A DNA stretch of 64,000 nucleotides from Paenarthrobacter sp. A20 (GTDB taxonomy: Bacteria; Actinomycetota; Actinomycetes; Actinomycetales; Micrococcaceae): NCBI RefSeq assembly GCF_024168825.1, contig NZ_JALJWH010000001.1:868001-932000 (forward strand). The letters are read 5' to 3'. The notes beneath the pieces were generated by a model. The model saw nothing but the letters and a program-made list of their open reading frames with translations. It was not told where the DNA came from and searched no databases. This document shows positions 25,932-35,196 of the stretch, in pieces (position 1 is the stretch's first letter; each line of letters begins with the position of its first letter). Made by a program: the position numbers and the translations under genes.

Positions 25932-27434
25932 CTACCTCCGCTCGCTGGGCTGCTTGGAGTCATCAGTATTCACAGCAGTTCCGGGCTGCCACGGAAAGAC
26001 GGACCGCGAGGGACGGAAGAGGTCGATTCTCAGCCAGTCCCTGGCTCCGTTGAAAGGCCCGCCATGGGGATCGTCCTCGTCATGGATGCGCAGCGGGTCC
26101 TGGGCAGGATCCCATATGTCCATGACCACTCGTGCCATCAGATAAGCGGTCGCCATCATGTGCAGGCCAACGGCCAGGACGTAGTAGGACATATCTATGT
26201 TGTGCTGGACGGAGCCGCCACTGGTCGCTTGGCCCAGGTACATCCAGATGGCGGCCCAGTGCAGACCCTCGGCGGCCTGCCAGATGAGGAAGTCACGCCA
26301 CTTGGGCCGGGCAAGAGCCAGCAGCGGGATGAGCCAAATAACAAACTGTGGTGAGTACACCTTGTTGGTGAGGATGAACGCGGCCACAATCAGGAAAACC
26401 AGCTGGGCGATCCGGGGCCGCCGGGGGGCACATAACGCCAGGGCACCAATGAGGGCACAGGCCAGGATGAAAAGGTACAGGGCCAGCGAGTTGATGGTTG
26501 CAGCATTCATCTGCGTCCACTGAAGCCGGTCAGCCACAAGGTTGTAGGCGAACCATGGCGAGCTGTAACCCGCGGGACGTTCCTGTGTGAATTCGAAGAA
26601 ATAGCGCCAGCCAGGGGGATTCATCGCTGCGATGGGCAGGTTCACTGCCAGCCACGAAGCCAGGGCTGACCCGGCGGTGATGAAGAATGTCCGCAGCTTG
26701 CCGCTGCGGAGGGCCAGAACCAGCACAGCACCCAGTATCAGCACGGGGTATAGCTTGGTCGCCGTCCCCAGACCGATGCACACGCCGGCAAGGATCAGCT
26801 TGTCCCGCGAGAAGAAGTACATCCCCAAGGCAAGCAACCCAACGGCCCACATGTCCCAGTTGATGAATCCGGCCAGGATGATCCCTGGTCCGACTGCCAC
26901 CATGGCGGCGTCCCAAGGGCGTCGCTTGTTGATACGTGCCGTCAAAAGGACCGTGACGATCCAGACCGCCACGATCAGTGTGGCGTTGATATCGAAGTAA
27001 CCCAGAATCCGTTCATTGCCCACGCCTTGGCCGGGAACCAACAAAGCTGTGATGCCCGCGATGATCCCCATCAGGACGGGGTATTCGAACAGGCTGCCTT
27101 GGGTGAAGAAGGGGAACACGCCATCGCCCAAGCCGCGGTTCTTGAAGAGCTCGGGGAAATCGGAGTAGCAGGTGGCGTAGAACTGGCCGGGAGTCTGCCA
27201 ACCGTTGACGCGGCAATAGTCCTTGGCGAGCACGGCAAGGACCGCGGCAATCACGGTGAGGATAATGAGGACCCGTTCAACGGTGAAGGGGCCGGAGGAG
27301 GCCATTCCCGGTGCCGAGTGCTTCCCCAAGGGGCCGCCGATGAGCTCCGTAAAGTTCCGAAGCAGGGAGTCGCTGCGGCTGGGAACCACAAAGCGGGCAC
27401 GTTTTTGCTGCCGGTGCGGCTTCGTCTCCTGCAT
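25932..27434 (-). CDS. GT87-type integral membrane glycosyltransferase
   Basis: A 500-residue polytopic protein with about ten to twelve membrane helices and a cytoplasmic basic N-terminus. After the first helix (VERVLIILTVIAAVLAVLA) comes KDYCRVNGW with the acidic residue expected in the first extracytoplasmic loop of GT-C enzymes; an ITPCYSDFPEL-like loop (YATCYSDFPELF) follows. GT87/DUF2029 members in actinobacteria use polyprenyl-phosphate mannose to elongate lipomannan or other glycans outside the membrane. The specific glycan is not known. First gene of a pair with the FAD oxidoreductase. Confidence 0.82.
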   Translation of the reverse strand: MQETKPHRQQKRARFVVPSRSDSLLRNFTELIGGPLGKHSAPGMASSGPFTVERVLIILTVIAAVLAVLAKDYCRVNGWQTPGQFYATCYSDFPELFKNRGLGDGVFPFFTQGSLFEYPVLMGIIAGITALLVPGQGVGNERILGYFDINATLIVAVWIVTVLLTARINKRRPWDAAMVAVGPGIILAGFINWDMWAVGLLALGMYFFSRDKLILAGVCIGLGTATKLYPVLILGAVLVLALRSGKLRTFFITAGSALASWLAVNLPIAAMNPPGWRYFFEFTQERPAGYSSPWFAYNLVADRLQWTQMNAATINSLALYLFILACALIGALALCAPRRPRIAQLVFLIVAAFILTNKVYSPQFVIWLIPLLALARPKWRDFLIWQAAEGLHWAAIWMYLGQATSGGSVQHNIDMSYYVLAVGLHMMATAYLMARVVMDIWDPAQDPLRIHDEDDPHGGPFNGARDWLRIDLFRPSRSVFPWQPGTAVNTDDSKQPSERR

Positions 27435-27526
27435 GGATCGAGCTTACAGTCATGCCTTGAAGTACAGCAGCACACGCAGCAGTGCGGCACCCACATCCAG
27501 GCCGGTAAGAAGCACTGTTAAAAGGG

Positions 27527-27556
27527 GGGAGCCCACGCGCAGCCGCGTGGGCTCCC
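27527..27556 (-). terminator. Intrinsic terminator on the minus strand
   Basis: Thirteen-base perfect arms around GGAGCCCACGCG and CGCGTGGGCTCC with a four-base loop, followed on the minus strand by CCCTTTTAA. It lies about 55 bases after the small gene at 27612-27752 and before the GT87-type gene, so it would end the small transcript. Confidence 0.75.
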
Positions 27557-27611
27557 TGAGGGTCAGCATGAATGTGTTGCATCTGAACTCCCTTCGGGGT
27601 CGCTCAGGACA

Positions 27612-27752
27612 TCAACGGATGAGTCCCATTTGGTGCAGGACAACGTAGACATCTTCACGACGTTGGTCGAGGAGTTGGCCGTTGAACAGCGTGCGGTCCT
27701 TGGGAGCATCGCTGCTCTTGAAGAAGCGCATTTCTTCGGGGCGCTTTAACAT
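27612..27752 (-). CDS. Small protein of unknown function (46 aa)
   Basis: A 46-residue reading frame starting MLKRPEEMRFFKSSDAPK and ending VVLHQMGLIR. I do not recognise a family. Support comes from its near-perfect ribosome binding site (AAAGGAGGTGA, five bases before the ATG), the charged non-random composition and the intrinsic terminator downstream. No signal peptide or membrane helix. It sits alone between the histidine phosphatase gene and the GT87-type gene on the same strand. Coding status is likely, function unknown. Confidence 0.6.
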   Translation of the reverse strand: MLKRPEEMRFFKSSDAPKDRTLFNGQLLDQRREDVYVVLHQMGLIR

Positions 27753-28368
27753 GGTTCACCTCCTTTCGGGAGAATATGCTCCGGAATTTGGGCACAACAA
27801 ATAGAGCCAATTGAATTCATGAGAAATCAAGGCCTGAAAAGGGCACAAAAAGCCGAGGCTTATAAGGGGGATAAAGCGGACCGAATCGGGAAACCCCGAA
27901 CCGTCGTGCATAATTGCGCGTGCTTCCGGCAGTCGACCCAACAAGAAGCTGGTTCCGAACTTTGGGGGAAACTGCGCACCCGCGGCATGCTGCGTGGAGT
28001 CCGCGCCTACAACTGACTACTCAGAAGGCCAACCACGGAGTGTGGCCGACCATGAAAATCCGCCGGCGTCAGGGCCGGTCCGGATGGTTCAGGAGTGGGT
28101 CAGAGAGCAAAAGTGGCGTCGATCATCAGCAGAGGCCGGGGTAGCAGTGACGGTCAACTTCCGTCCGCTAGTCAAAGTAATCATTTTCCCAACCTCCTTT
28201 TCCCGGCCATTACAGCCTGCTGTGGCATTGTCCCGGCTGACTGAACCGGAGAATGCGCGCCTGGTTCCCGGCGAGTCGCTCTGGGAACAAGATATAAGCT
28301 ACCCCATCAAGACGGAGTTTGACCAGCGCAATTGGCTAATTTGCCAAAAGTTTTTCTAAATTCTTTCC
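27753..28368. other. Gene-poor spacer of about 600 bases
   Basis: An AT-richer stretch than its neighbours. The longer open frames here have no recognisable composition. It holds one tiny candidate gene (28089-28184) and a short hairpin TTGGC-N6-GCCAA followed by AAGTTTTT on the plus strand at about 28328-28354, which resembles a weak plus-strand terminator without an obvious upstream gene. The promoter of the 46-residue gene should lie in the lower part. Confidence 0.5.
28089..28184 (-). CDS. Candidate small ORF (31 aa) with strong ribosome binding site
   Basis: Encodes MITLTSGRKLTVTATPASA then a polar tail ending FCSLTHS. It is preceded by AAAAGGAGGTTGGGAAA, a perfect Shine-Dalgarno at good distance. 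No homologue recognised. It could be a leader peptide or a chance frame; only the ribosome binding site argues for translation. Confidence 0.3.
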   Translation of the reverse strand: MITLTSGRKLTVTATPASADDRRHFCSLTHS

Positions 28369-28950
28369 TTAGAGGCCCCAGCGCACAATTGCCGGCGTGC
28401 GCTTATCCCAACCAAGCGTGCAGACCTTGGCTGTCCCAAGAATGAAATGACGGCCTTCGCGGGCGTCCATTTCCAGCCAGCGGGCGGTAAGGATCCGGGA
28501 GAAATGACCGTGCGCAACCACAAGGACATTGTCCATCCCGGATTCCAGGACGCGTCCGATGATCTTGTCGGCCCGGGCAGCAACTTCGTCCAGTGTTTCG
28601 CCGTTGGGCACGCCGTCGGTCCAGATGAGGTAGTCCGGGTTGTCCTTGCGAATGAGGTCGGAGCTGATGCCCTCGTAGTCGCCGTAGTTCCACTCAACAG
28701 CCAGCGGCTCATGGACTGCCTCCGGGTAGCCTGCAAGTTCCGCCGTGCGGCGGGCGCGGCGCAGCGGCGAGGTCAGGACGAGGTCGAAGTCGATGCCTTC
28801 CAGGACCTTGCGCGCCTCGACGGCCTGCTGCTCTCCCTCAACAGTGAGGGGGAGATCCGTCAGGCCGGTGTACTGGCCGCTCTTGGACCACTCCGTCTCG
28901 CCATGGCGAAGGATCCAGAGTTGCGGACGCGGGGAAGTCGCAGCGTTCAT
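28369..28950 (-). CDS. Histidine phosphatase family protein (phosphoglycerate mutase-like)
   Basis: A 193-residue member of the histidine phosphatase branch. The catalytic motif is LRHGETEWSKSGQYTG near the N-terminus, with the second His in VVAHGHFSRIL and the acid/base Glu in EWNYGDYEG. The size is that of acid phosphatases or cofactor-dependent mutase-like phosphatases; glycolytic phosphoglycerate mutase is usually longer. Its ATG overlaps the stop of the CCA-adding enzyme gene by four bases, so it is translated from the same transcript. Confidence 0.87.
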   Translation of the reverse strand: MNAATSPRPQLWILRHGETEWSKSGQYTGLTDLPLTVEGEQQAVEARKVLEGIDFDLVLTSPLRRARRTAELAGYPEAVHEPLAVEWNYGDYEGISSDLIRKDNPDYLIWTDGVPNGETLDEVAARADKIIGRVLESGMDNVLVVAHGHFSRILTARWLEMDAREGRHFILGTAKVCTLGWDKRTPAIVRWGL

Positions 28951-30416
28951 GATGGCTCCTCAGTTTCGGTCAAAGGCTCGACGACGGCGGACTCGGGTTG
29001 CGCTTGCCACCAGGCCAAGAGCTTCTGCTCGGCTTCCTCCGGGGACAGTGGTCCGTGTTCCATGCGTTCCTCGAGAAGGAACTTGTAGGCCTTGCCCACT
29101 ACGGGGCCGGGCTTGAGTCCCAGGAGTGCCATGATCTGCGCTCCATCGAGGTCCGGCCGGACGGCCGCCAGCGATTCCTGTTCCAAGAGCGCCGAGATGC
29201 GTCGTTCAAGGTCATCGTAGGCGAACGACAGGCGGTCGGCCTTGCGCTGGTTACGCGTGGTGACGTCGGATCGGGTGAGGCGGTGCAGGCGTTCGAGCAG
29301 GGGACCGGCGTCGGTCACGTAGCGGCGGACCGCCGAATCGCTCCAGCCGGCATCGCCGTAGCCGTAGAAGCGCATATGCAGTTCGACGAGGCGCGATACG
29401 GCTTTGATCGACTCATTGTCGAAACGCAGCGCCTTCATCCGTTTGGCCGTCAGCTTGGAGCCCACAACATCGTGGTGGCGGAAGCTGACCGCACCGCCCG
29501 GTTCGAAACGGCGCGTAGCCGGCTTGCCGACGTCGTGCATCAAGGCCGCGAACCGCAGCACAAAGTCGGGGCCGGGCACCGGACCGTCAGGACCTGTTTC
29601 CAGCGCGGCGGCCTGCTCCAGAACCTGCAGCGAGTGCTGGTACACGTCCTTGTGGCGGTGGTGCTCGTCGGCTTCCAGGCGCAAGGCTGAAACCTCCGGG
29701 AGCACGAACTCAGCGAGCCCCGTGTCCACCAGGAGGTCTATGCCTACGCGGGGGTGGGCTCCGTTGATGAGCTTGACCAGTTCTTCCCGGACGCGCTCCG
29801 CGGAAATGATCTTGATGCGGTCCGCCATTTGGGACATGGCGAGCCGGACGTCGTCATGAACCGACACGCCGAGCTGGGAAGCGAAACGCGCCGCGCGCAT
29901 CATGCGCAGGGGGTCGTCCGAGAAGGAGGCCTCCGGGGCGCCCGGCGTGGCGAGCTCGGAGGCGTGAAGGTCGCGGACGCCGCCGAAGGGGTCCACGAGC
30001 TCCAGGCTGGGCAGCCGCAGCGCCATGGCGTTGATGGTGAAGTCGCGGCGGAGGAGGTCTTCGGTCAGCGAGTTGCCGAACGCCACTACCGGCTTGCGTG
30101 AATCGGGGTCGTAGGCCTCCGCGCGGTAGGTGGTGATCTCGATCTGGAAACCACTCTTTTTCATGCCGATCGTGCCGAACGCGCGGCCGATTTCCCAGAA
30201 GTTGTCCGCCCACTTCTTGATGACGGCAATGGTCTGGTCCGGCGTGGCGTCGGTAGTGAAGTCGAGGTCCGGGGATGTCCTCCCCAAGAAGAGGTCGCGC
30301 ACGGGCCCACCGACCAGGGACAGCTCATAGCCGGCATCGACAAAGCGCTGCCCGAGGTCGAGCACCACCGGATCGATGGTGAAGTTAACAGAAGAGCTGT
30401 CCAATACGTGCGCCAT
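28947..30416 (-). CDS. CCA tRNA nucleotidyltransferase
   Basis: A 489-residue class II nucleotidyltransferase that adds or repairs the 3' CCA of tRNAs. The head domain shows LVGGPVRDLFLGRTSPDLDFTTDA with the metal-binding DxD, followed by RRDFTINAMAL and RMMRAARFASQLG, and an HD domain (RFAALMHDVGKPATR) typical of the actinobacterial enzymes. Length matches the actinobacterial CCA enzymes. It is divergent from the NUDIX gene at 30565, as in many actinobacterial origin regions where the CCA gene neighbours a NUDIX-murJ-trxB-trxA run. Confidence 0.93.
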   Translation of the reverse strand: MAHVLDSSSVNFTIDPVVLDLGQRFVDAGYELSLVGGPVRDLFLGRTSPDLDFTTDATPDQTIAVIKKWADNFWEIGRAFGTIGMKKSGFQIEITTYRAEAYDPDSRKPVVAFGNSLTEDLLRRDFTINAMALRLPSLELVDPFGGVRDLHASELATPGAPEASFSDDPLRMMRAARFASQLGVSVHDDVRLAMSQMADRIKIISAERVREELVKLINGAHPRVGIDLLVDTGLAEFVLPEVSALRLEADEHHRHKDVYQHSLQVLEQAAALETGPDGPVPGPDFVLRFAALMHDVGKPATRRFEPGGAVSFRHHDVVGSKLTAKRMKALRFDNESIKAVSRLVELHMRFYGYGDAGWSDSAVRRYVTDAGPLLERLHRLTRSDVTTRNQRKADRLSFAYDDLERRISALLEQESLAAVRPDLDGAQIMALLGLKPGPVVGKAYKFLLEERMEHGPLSPEEAEQKLLAWWQAQPESAVVEPLTETEEPS

Positions 30417-30564
30417 AGTTCCTTAAGCTTGGCAGATTTTTGCGCAGCAGTGGGCCACTGTTCCATGCGAAATCAGGCATGTGTCCGCGGAGCGTCTCCC
30501 GCAGTCCATCTTGTGGCCATGTCCCGGTCATCACTCCGGGGCAAGAGTCGTTAGAGTGGACCAC

Positions 30565-31116
30565 ATGGCCAACCCGATCCCGAGCGCTCCTGGCAGGAGG
30601 ACAAACGCACCGTTGCCGTCGGCAATCGGTGCGCACGTCGCGCCTGCCCAGCAGCATCCGGTCCAGGCCTCGCTTCCCACCGTGGAGGAAGTGTCGGCGG
30701 GCGGCGTTGTAGTAGACACGTCCGACGGCGAACTCCGGGTTGCGATCATCGCGCGCCTTAATAGGGGTGGCCGGCTTGAGTGGTGCCTGCCGAAGGGCCA
30801 CCCAGAGGGTCGGGAGAACAATGAGGAAGCTGCTGTTCGCGAGATCGCCGAGGAAACCGGCATCGAAGGCAGCATTCTGGCACCCTTGGGCAGCATCGAT
30901 TACTGGTTCACGGTGAGCGGCCATCGCGTCCATAAAACCGTGCACCATTTCCTGCTCCAGGCGACGGGCGGCGAGCTGACCATCGAGAACGATCCCGATC
31001 AGGAAGCCGTGGACGCCGCGTGGGTTCCCATCCAAGAACTGGCCCGCAAACTGTCCTTCCCGAACGAACGCCGCATCGCCGACCTGGCACGGGAAGTGCT
31101 GCCAGAACACCTCTGA
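30565..31116 (+). CDS. NUDIX hydrolase
   Basis: A 183-residue NUDIX protein with a proline/alanine-rich leader of about 40 residues. The NUDIX box GHPEGRENNEEAAVREIAEETGI matches GX5EX7REUXEEXGU fully, so the metal-binding glutamates are present. It hydrolyses a nucleoside diphosphate derivative of unknown identity. ATG at 30565 (MANPIPSAPG) is preferred to an upstream frame start because it follows AGAGTGGA. It precedes murJ by 26 bases and may share its transcript. Confidence 0.88.
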   Translation: MANPIPSAPGRRTNAPLPSAIGAHVAPAQQHPVQASLPTVEEVSAGGVVVDTSDGELRVAIIARLNRGGRLEWCLPKGHPEGRENNEEAAVREIAEETGIEGSILAPLGSIDYWFTVSGHRVHKTVHHFLLQATGGELTIENDPDQEAVDAAWVPIQELARKLSFPNERRIADLAREVLPEHL

Positions 31117-31142
31117 CCCGGGTACGTGGGACGATAAAGGCG

Positions 31143-33152
31143 ATGTCTGAAGCCAAAACCACCCAGTCCGTTCAATCCGGAGAAGCACGTTCCAGCGCCA
31201 TCATGGCCGCAGGAACGCTCGTTTCCCGGTTCCTTGGCTTCGCAAAAACGTGGATGCTCGGCGCCGCCCTTGGCCTGGGTTCCACGGTCAATGACACCTT
31301 CATCAACGCCAACAACCTGCCCAACCTGATCTTCCTGCTGGTGGCCGGTGGCGTGTTCAACGCTGTGCTTGTCCCGCAGATCATCAAGGCAAGCAAGGCC
31401 CCGGACCGCGGTGCGGACTACATCAGCCGCCTGCTGACCCTGGCCGTGCTGGTCCTGCTGGCGTTGACAGCCCTGGTGACGCTCGCGGCGCCTCTGGTCA
31501 TTGACCTCACCACCCAGGGTTACTCCGAGCAACAAAAGGCCTTGGCCGTCACGTTCGCGTTCTGGTGCCTCCCGCAGATCTTCTTCTACGGCCTCTACGC
31601 CATGCTCACCCAGGTGCTGAACGCCCACGGCGCCTTCGGCCCGGCTATGTGGGCGCCTATCCTGAACAACCTTGTGGCCATCGCCGGCCTGGGCATGTTC
31701 ATCTGGATCCTGGGCGCCAACATCACCAACCCACACACCGTGGACAACTGGGGGCCAACCCAGACATTCCTGATTGCCGGGTTCTCGACCTTCGGCGTGA
31801 TCGCCCAGACGGCCATCCTGCTCGTCCCCGTCTTCCGGCTTCGCCTTGGCCTTCGTCCCCGCTTCGGGTGGCGCGGGGTTGGACTTGGCCAGGCTGCCAA
31901 GCTGAGCGTCTGGACCTTGGCGACTGCCGCCGTCGGACAGTTGGCGTTCCTTTACGTCATGAGGATCGCCACCATTCCCGGTGCTGAGCGCCTCCGCCTG
32001 AGCAATGCAGGGAATACTGTTGCCGCGGCTGTGTTGCCCGGCAACGCCGTCCTCGAGGTCGCAAGCCAGCTGTACCTTCTGCCGCACTCGATCATCGCGT
32101 TGTCCCTGGCGACTGTCCTCTTTAACCGCATGACACGCGCGTCCCAGGATGGCAACAAGGGCGAGCTGCGCGATGCCCTGTCCCATGGCCTTCGCACCAT
32201 GGCCGTTGCCACGGTTTTCGGTGCCTTGGCATTGTTCGCCCTGGCGGGTCCGCTGGGCATGTTCTTCTCGGGTGGCGAAAAGCAGGATGGCGTCATGCTG
32301 GCCCAGACGCTCACCATCCTTGCCCTCAGTACACCGTTCCTGAGCGCCAACTTCATGATGTCCCGCGTGTTCTATGCCAACGAGGACGCCCGCACGCCCT
32401 TGTACGTCCAGTTGTGGCTGGCGGTCATCTACGTGGTGGGCGCGTTCTTCATCCAGTTCCTGCCCGTTGGGCAGATCATTTACGCGATCGCGATCCTCTA
32501 CACCCTGGGCAACATTCTTTCCGTGGTGATCAGCGTGGTGTTCCTTCGCCGCATGCTGGGCCACCTGGACGGCCCTCGTATCGCCAATTCGTACATCCGC
32601 ATGGGCTACGCCGGCTTGGGCTCCGCGTTGGCCGGTGCGGCTGCGCTGTGGCTCCTCGGCAGCTACCGTGCCGACGGTTTCGCCTGGAGCAGCCGCCCGG
32701 CCGCTCTGGTGACCGTGGTCGTCGTCGGGCCCGTCATGTTGGTCGCCTACCTGGTCCTGCTGCGCGTCTTCCACGTCACCGAACTTCGCGACCTCCTGCG
32801 CCCGCTGATGGGGCGCTTGGGACGCGCTCCCGCACCGGTGACGGGCGCCGTTGCAGAACCCACGACGGCGGCCCGCGCCACGGTTTCAGACGATACAGGT
32901 TTGATTCCCCGTATCTCGGGCGAGTTCGACGCGGCGTCCTACCGGGCCGGCCCTGCTGTGGAACGCGTTGCTCCGTTGTCCAGTACGGAGGCTCCGGATG
33001 CGCCGAAAACCTATCTGCCGGAAGAGGACGCGCCCAGCACGGCCCGGGGCGGCAGGTTCAGGCCTCAGGTCCCGTTGCCGGGTCGGCGTACCTATCAAGG
33101 CGACGCCGGACGCAATCCCTACTTCCCAACGCGCGGAAACCACCGGAAGTGA
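31143..33152 (+). CDS. murJ: Lipid II flippase MurJ (MviN)
   Basis: A 669-residue polytopic membrane protein of the MOP exporter superfamily that flips lipid II to the outer face for peptidoglycan synthesis. SSAIMAAGTLVSRFLGFAKTWMLGAALG at the N-terminus and LPNLIFLLVAGGVFNAVLVPQI are diagnostic; about 14 helices extend to residue 550, followed by a polar cytoplasmic tail. ATG at 31143 gives the usual start. In mycobacteria the same chain continues into a pseudokinase and an extracellular domain; here that part is encoded by the next gene. Confidence 0.92.
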   Translation: MSEAKTTQSVQSGEARSSAIMAAGTLVSRFLGFAKTWMLGAALGLGSTVNDTFINANNLPNLIFLLVAGGVFNAVLVPQIIKASKAPDRGADYISRLLTLAVLVLLALTALVTLAAPLVIDLTTQGYSEQQKALAVTFAFWCLPQIFFYGLYAMLTQVLNAHGAFGPAMWAPILNNLVAIAGLGMFIWILGANITNPHTVDNWGPTQTFLIAGFSTFGVIAQTAILLVPVFRLRLGLRPRFGWRGVGLGQAAKLSVWTLATAAVGQLAFLYVMRIATIPGAERLRLSNAGNTVAAAVLPGNAVLEVASQLYLLPHSIIALSLATVLFNRMTRASQDGNKGELRDALSHGLRTMAVATVFGALALFALAGPLGMFFSGGEKQDGVMLAQTLTILALSTPFLSANFMMSRVFYANEDARTPLYVQLWLAVIYVVGAFFIQFLPVGQIIYAIAILYTLGNILSVVISVVFLRRMLGHLDGPRIANSYIRMGYAGLGSALAGAAALWLLGSYRADGFAWSSRPAALVTVVVVGPVMLVAYLVLLRVFHVTELRDLLRPLMGRLGRAPAPVTGAVAEPTTAARATVSDDTGLIPRISGEFDAASYRAGPAVERVAPLSSTEAPDAPKTYLPEEDAPSTARGGRFRPQVPLPGRRTYQGDAGRNPYFPTRGNHRK

Positions 33153-33293
33153 GCCGGTGCCGTCAACGTGGGCGCAGGGCATCAATCGGCTAGGCTAGAA
33201 AACGAATACAGGTAGTTGCAAAAGCGGTTGAACCGGCTCGCCGGGCCGGCCGCGTGCAGGACCCGCAGCTCCCGGACAGCCTAGGAGGAACAC

Positions 33294-34994
33294 GTGTCCC
33301 ACCCGATCGACGTCGGATCAGTACTTGGCGGCCGCTACAAGGTCACGGCCAATGTGTTGACCTCGCATGACCAAGATCAGGTGCTCGACGGCGTGGACCA
33401 GGTCCTCAACCGTCCCGTGAGCATCCTTGTCGCCGGTCCCGGAAACGCGGAACAGGTAGCTCAGAGCGCCCGTGAAGTGGCCACAGGGGAGCGGCCGGGC
33501 CACGTTCAGATCCTGGACCTCGGCGTCAGCGACAACACCACCTACCTCATCACCAACCACAGCACCGCGCCTGACTTGCTGGATCTGGTGGTTGCCACCA
33601 ACCCGCCCTACATCGAGCCCTTCTTCACTGAGACGCTCGGCAGCGAGATCTTCGGCCAGGCACGCACCTACGAGCCCGAAACGTACGACGGCCTGTACGA
33701 GGACGATGAGCACGACGCCGAGTACATCCAGTACGACGAAAACGGCTACCCGATCCCATCCGATGACGACACCCAGCAGGACGCCACCGGATCCCAGGCC
33801 GGCAATGTGCCTCCCATGCCTTCTTCCAGCCCGTCGTCGTCCAAGAGCGGCATCGCCGGAAAGCTGGCTGCTGCTGCGGGTGCCGGAGCAGCCGGACTCG
33901 CCGCGCTGAAGAACTCGGCTTCCAAGAATCACGACGCCGGTGCAGCTGCCGGCCCTGGTGCCGCTGCCCCCGGAGCCGCTGCCTCCGGTGCCGCTGCCTC
34001 CGGTGCCGGCGCGGCTACAGCCGGTGTCCAGGCCCAGCCGCCCACCCAGGCCGTGACGTCCCAGCCGGCTCCGTCGGCTCCACCCGCACCGGCCCAGCCC
34101 CCGACCCAGGCCGTCAATGCGCAGCCGACAGCGGCACGTGAACCGGCTGAGCCCAAGGTTTCGCTGTGGTCCGAAGAGGACTACGGCTTTGCCGGGGGAG
34201 GTGCCGCGGCTGCTGCTGGAGGCACTGCAGCCGCTGCGCGAGGTACCTCAGACGCCGGTTACGACCGTGCCCCCACCAGTTTCCCGGCGTCGGCCGCTGT
34301 CCAGGACGATTACGACGACGAGGAAGTTTACGAGGACGACGCTCCGGAGAAGGAGCCCCGTTCGCTGCGCTGGCTCGTCGGCGGCTTGCTGGCTGCCGTG
34401 CTGATCGTGGGACTCGTCCTCGCAGTCACCAACCTGGGCAGCCTCTTTCCCAGCGGTACGCCCGCAGCCACGCAGAACACGACTGCGCCTCAGACCAACA
34501 GCACCCAATCAGAGGAACCCACGCCTTCGGAGACTGCGCCTCCTGCCGTGCCGCCTGCCATCGCTGGAATTACGCGTCTTGGTGATTTCCCCTTCGCTGC
34601 AGAGTACGACAAGGACCTCACCAGGGCTTTTGACGGCAACGCGGCAAGCTACTGGTCAGACATGGAGTTTGCTACAGCCGACTGGGGTGGACTCGTCACC
34701 AACATGCCGCTGGTCATTGAGCTCAAGGAAAAAACTGAGGTCAAGTCCATTGTGTTGAACCAATTGGGTGGATCCGGCGGCAGCATAAATGTTTACACCA
34801 ACGACCGTCCGGCCATGGACGGCGCCAAGCTGGTAGGCACCAACAGCTTCACTTCTCCGGAGCTGACCATGCCCCTGGCTGCGCCGACGCAGACGCAGTA
34901 CGTCATCGTGGATATCAAAACGCTCCCCAAGCTGGCCGCACCGAAGACCCGTTTCGGCTTCGGCCTGCGCCTGGCTGAGGTAACTGTTCAGTAG
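33294..34994 (+). CDS. Pseudokinase-like membrane protein with extracellular discoidin-like domain
   Basis: A 566-residue protein with GTG start preceded by TAGGAGGA. Residues 1-105 resemble the N-lobe of a Ser/Thr kinase (SVLGGRYKVTANVL; then a lobe with TYLITNHSTAPDLLDLV) but lack the catalytic loop, so it is a degenerate pseudokinase remnant. An acidic Tyr/Asp-rich stretch and a long Ala/Pro/Gln-rich linker follow. One membrane helix lies at about 356-383, then an extracellular domain (about 425-566) with ITRLGDFPFAAEYDKD, TRAFDGNAASYWSDMEF and LTVYTNDRP-like strands typical of a discoidin/jelly-roll fold. This combination corresponds to the C-terminal half of mycobacterial MviN (pseudokinase that binds FhaA plus external domain). 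Confidence 0.8.
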   Translation: MSHPIDVGSVLGGRYKVTANVLTSHDQDQVLDGVDQVLNRPVSILVAGPGNAEQVAQSAREVATGERPGHVQILDLGVSDNTTYLITNHSTAPDLLDLVVATNPPYIEPFFTETLGSEIFGQARTYEPETYDGLYEDDEHDAEYIQYDENGYPIPSDDDTQQDATGSQAGNVPPMPSSSPSSSKSGIAGKLAAAAGAGAAGLAALKNSASKNHDAGAAAGPGAAAPGAAASGAAASGAGAATAGVQAQPPTQAVTSQPAPSAPPAPAQPPTQAVNAQPTAAREPAEPKVSLWSEEDYGFAGGGAAAAAGGTAAAARGTSDAGYDRAPTSFPASAAVQDDYDDEEVYEDDAPEKEPRSLRWLVGGLLAAVLIVGLVLAVTNLGSLFPSGTPAATQNTTAPQTNSTQSEEPTPSETAPPAVPPAIAGITRLGDFPFAAEYDKDLTRAFDGNAASYWSDMEFATADWGGLVTNMPLVIELKEKTEVKSIVLNQLGGSGGSINVYTNDRPAMDGAKLVGTNSFTSPELTMPLAAPTQTQYVIVDIKTLPKLAAPKTRFGFGLRLAEVTVQ

Positions 34995-35016
34995 TTCGAT
35001 TCTCATTCTTTCGCCC

Positions 35017-35048
35017 AGTGGGGGCTCCCGGTCACGGGAGTCCCCACT
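35017..35048. terminator. Hairpin terminator after the pseudokinase-like gene
   Basis: AGTGGGGGCTCCCG and CGGGAGTCCCCACT form a 14-base stem with one G-U pair and a GTCA loop, followed by TCGATTT. It lies 22 bases after the stop. Confidence 0.7.
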
Positions 35049-35196
35049 TCGATTTGCCGTGTCTCCAGACGGTACCCTGAATGATGGTGGCTTTTAGGGT
35101 CCCCAACTCCAACGGAATATTTGGGGCGTAACCGGGGTTGAGTCAGGTGGCTGCCCCGAAAGCCGCAGCATCGACTAAGGAAGAGGTTCACGCCAC

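Noticed and set aside
27994..28359. A 121-codon plus-strand frame in the 28 kb spacer
   Set aside because: No good ribosome binding site or family resemblance, and it runs through the hairpin and T-run near 28.33-28.35 kb.
30999..32774. A 591-codon minus-strand frame opposite murJ
   Set aside because: Gln/Asp/Gly/His-rich translation typical of an antisense frame; murJ is unambiguous.
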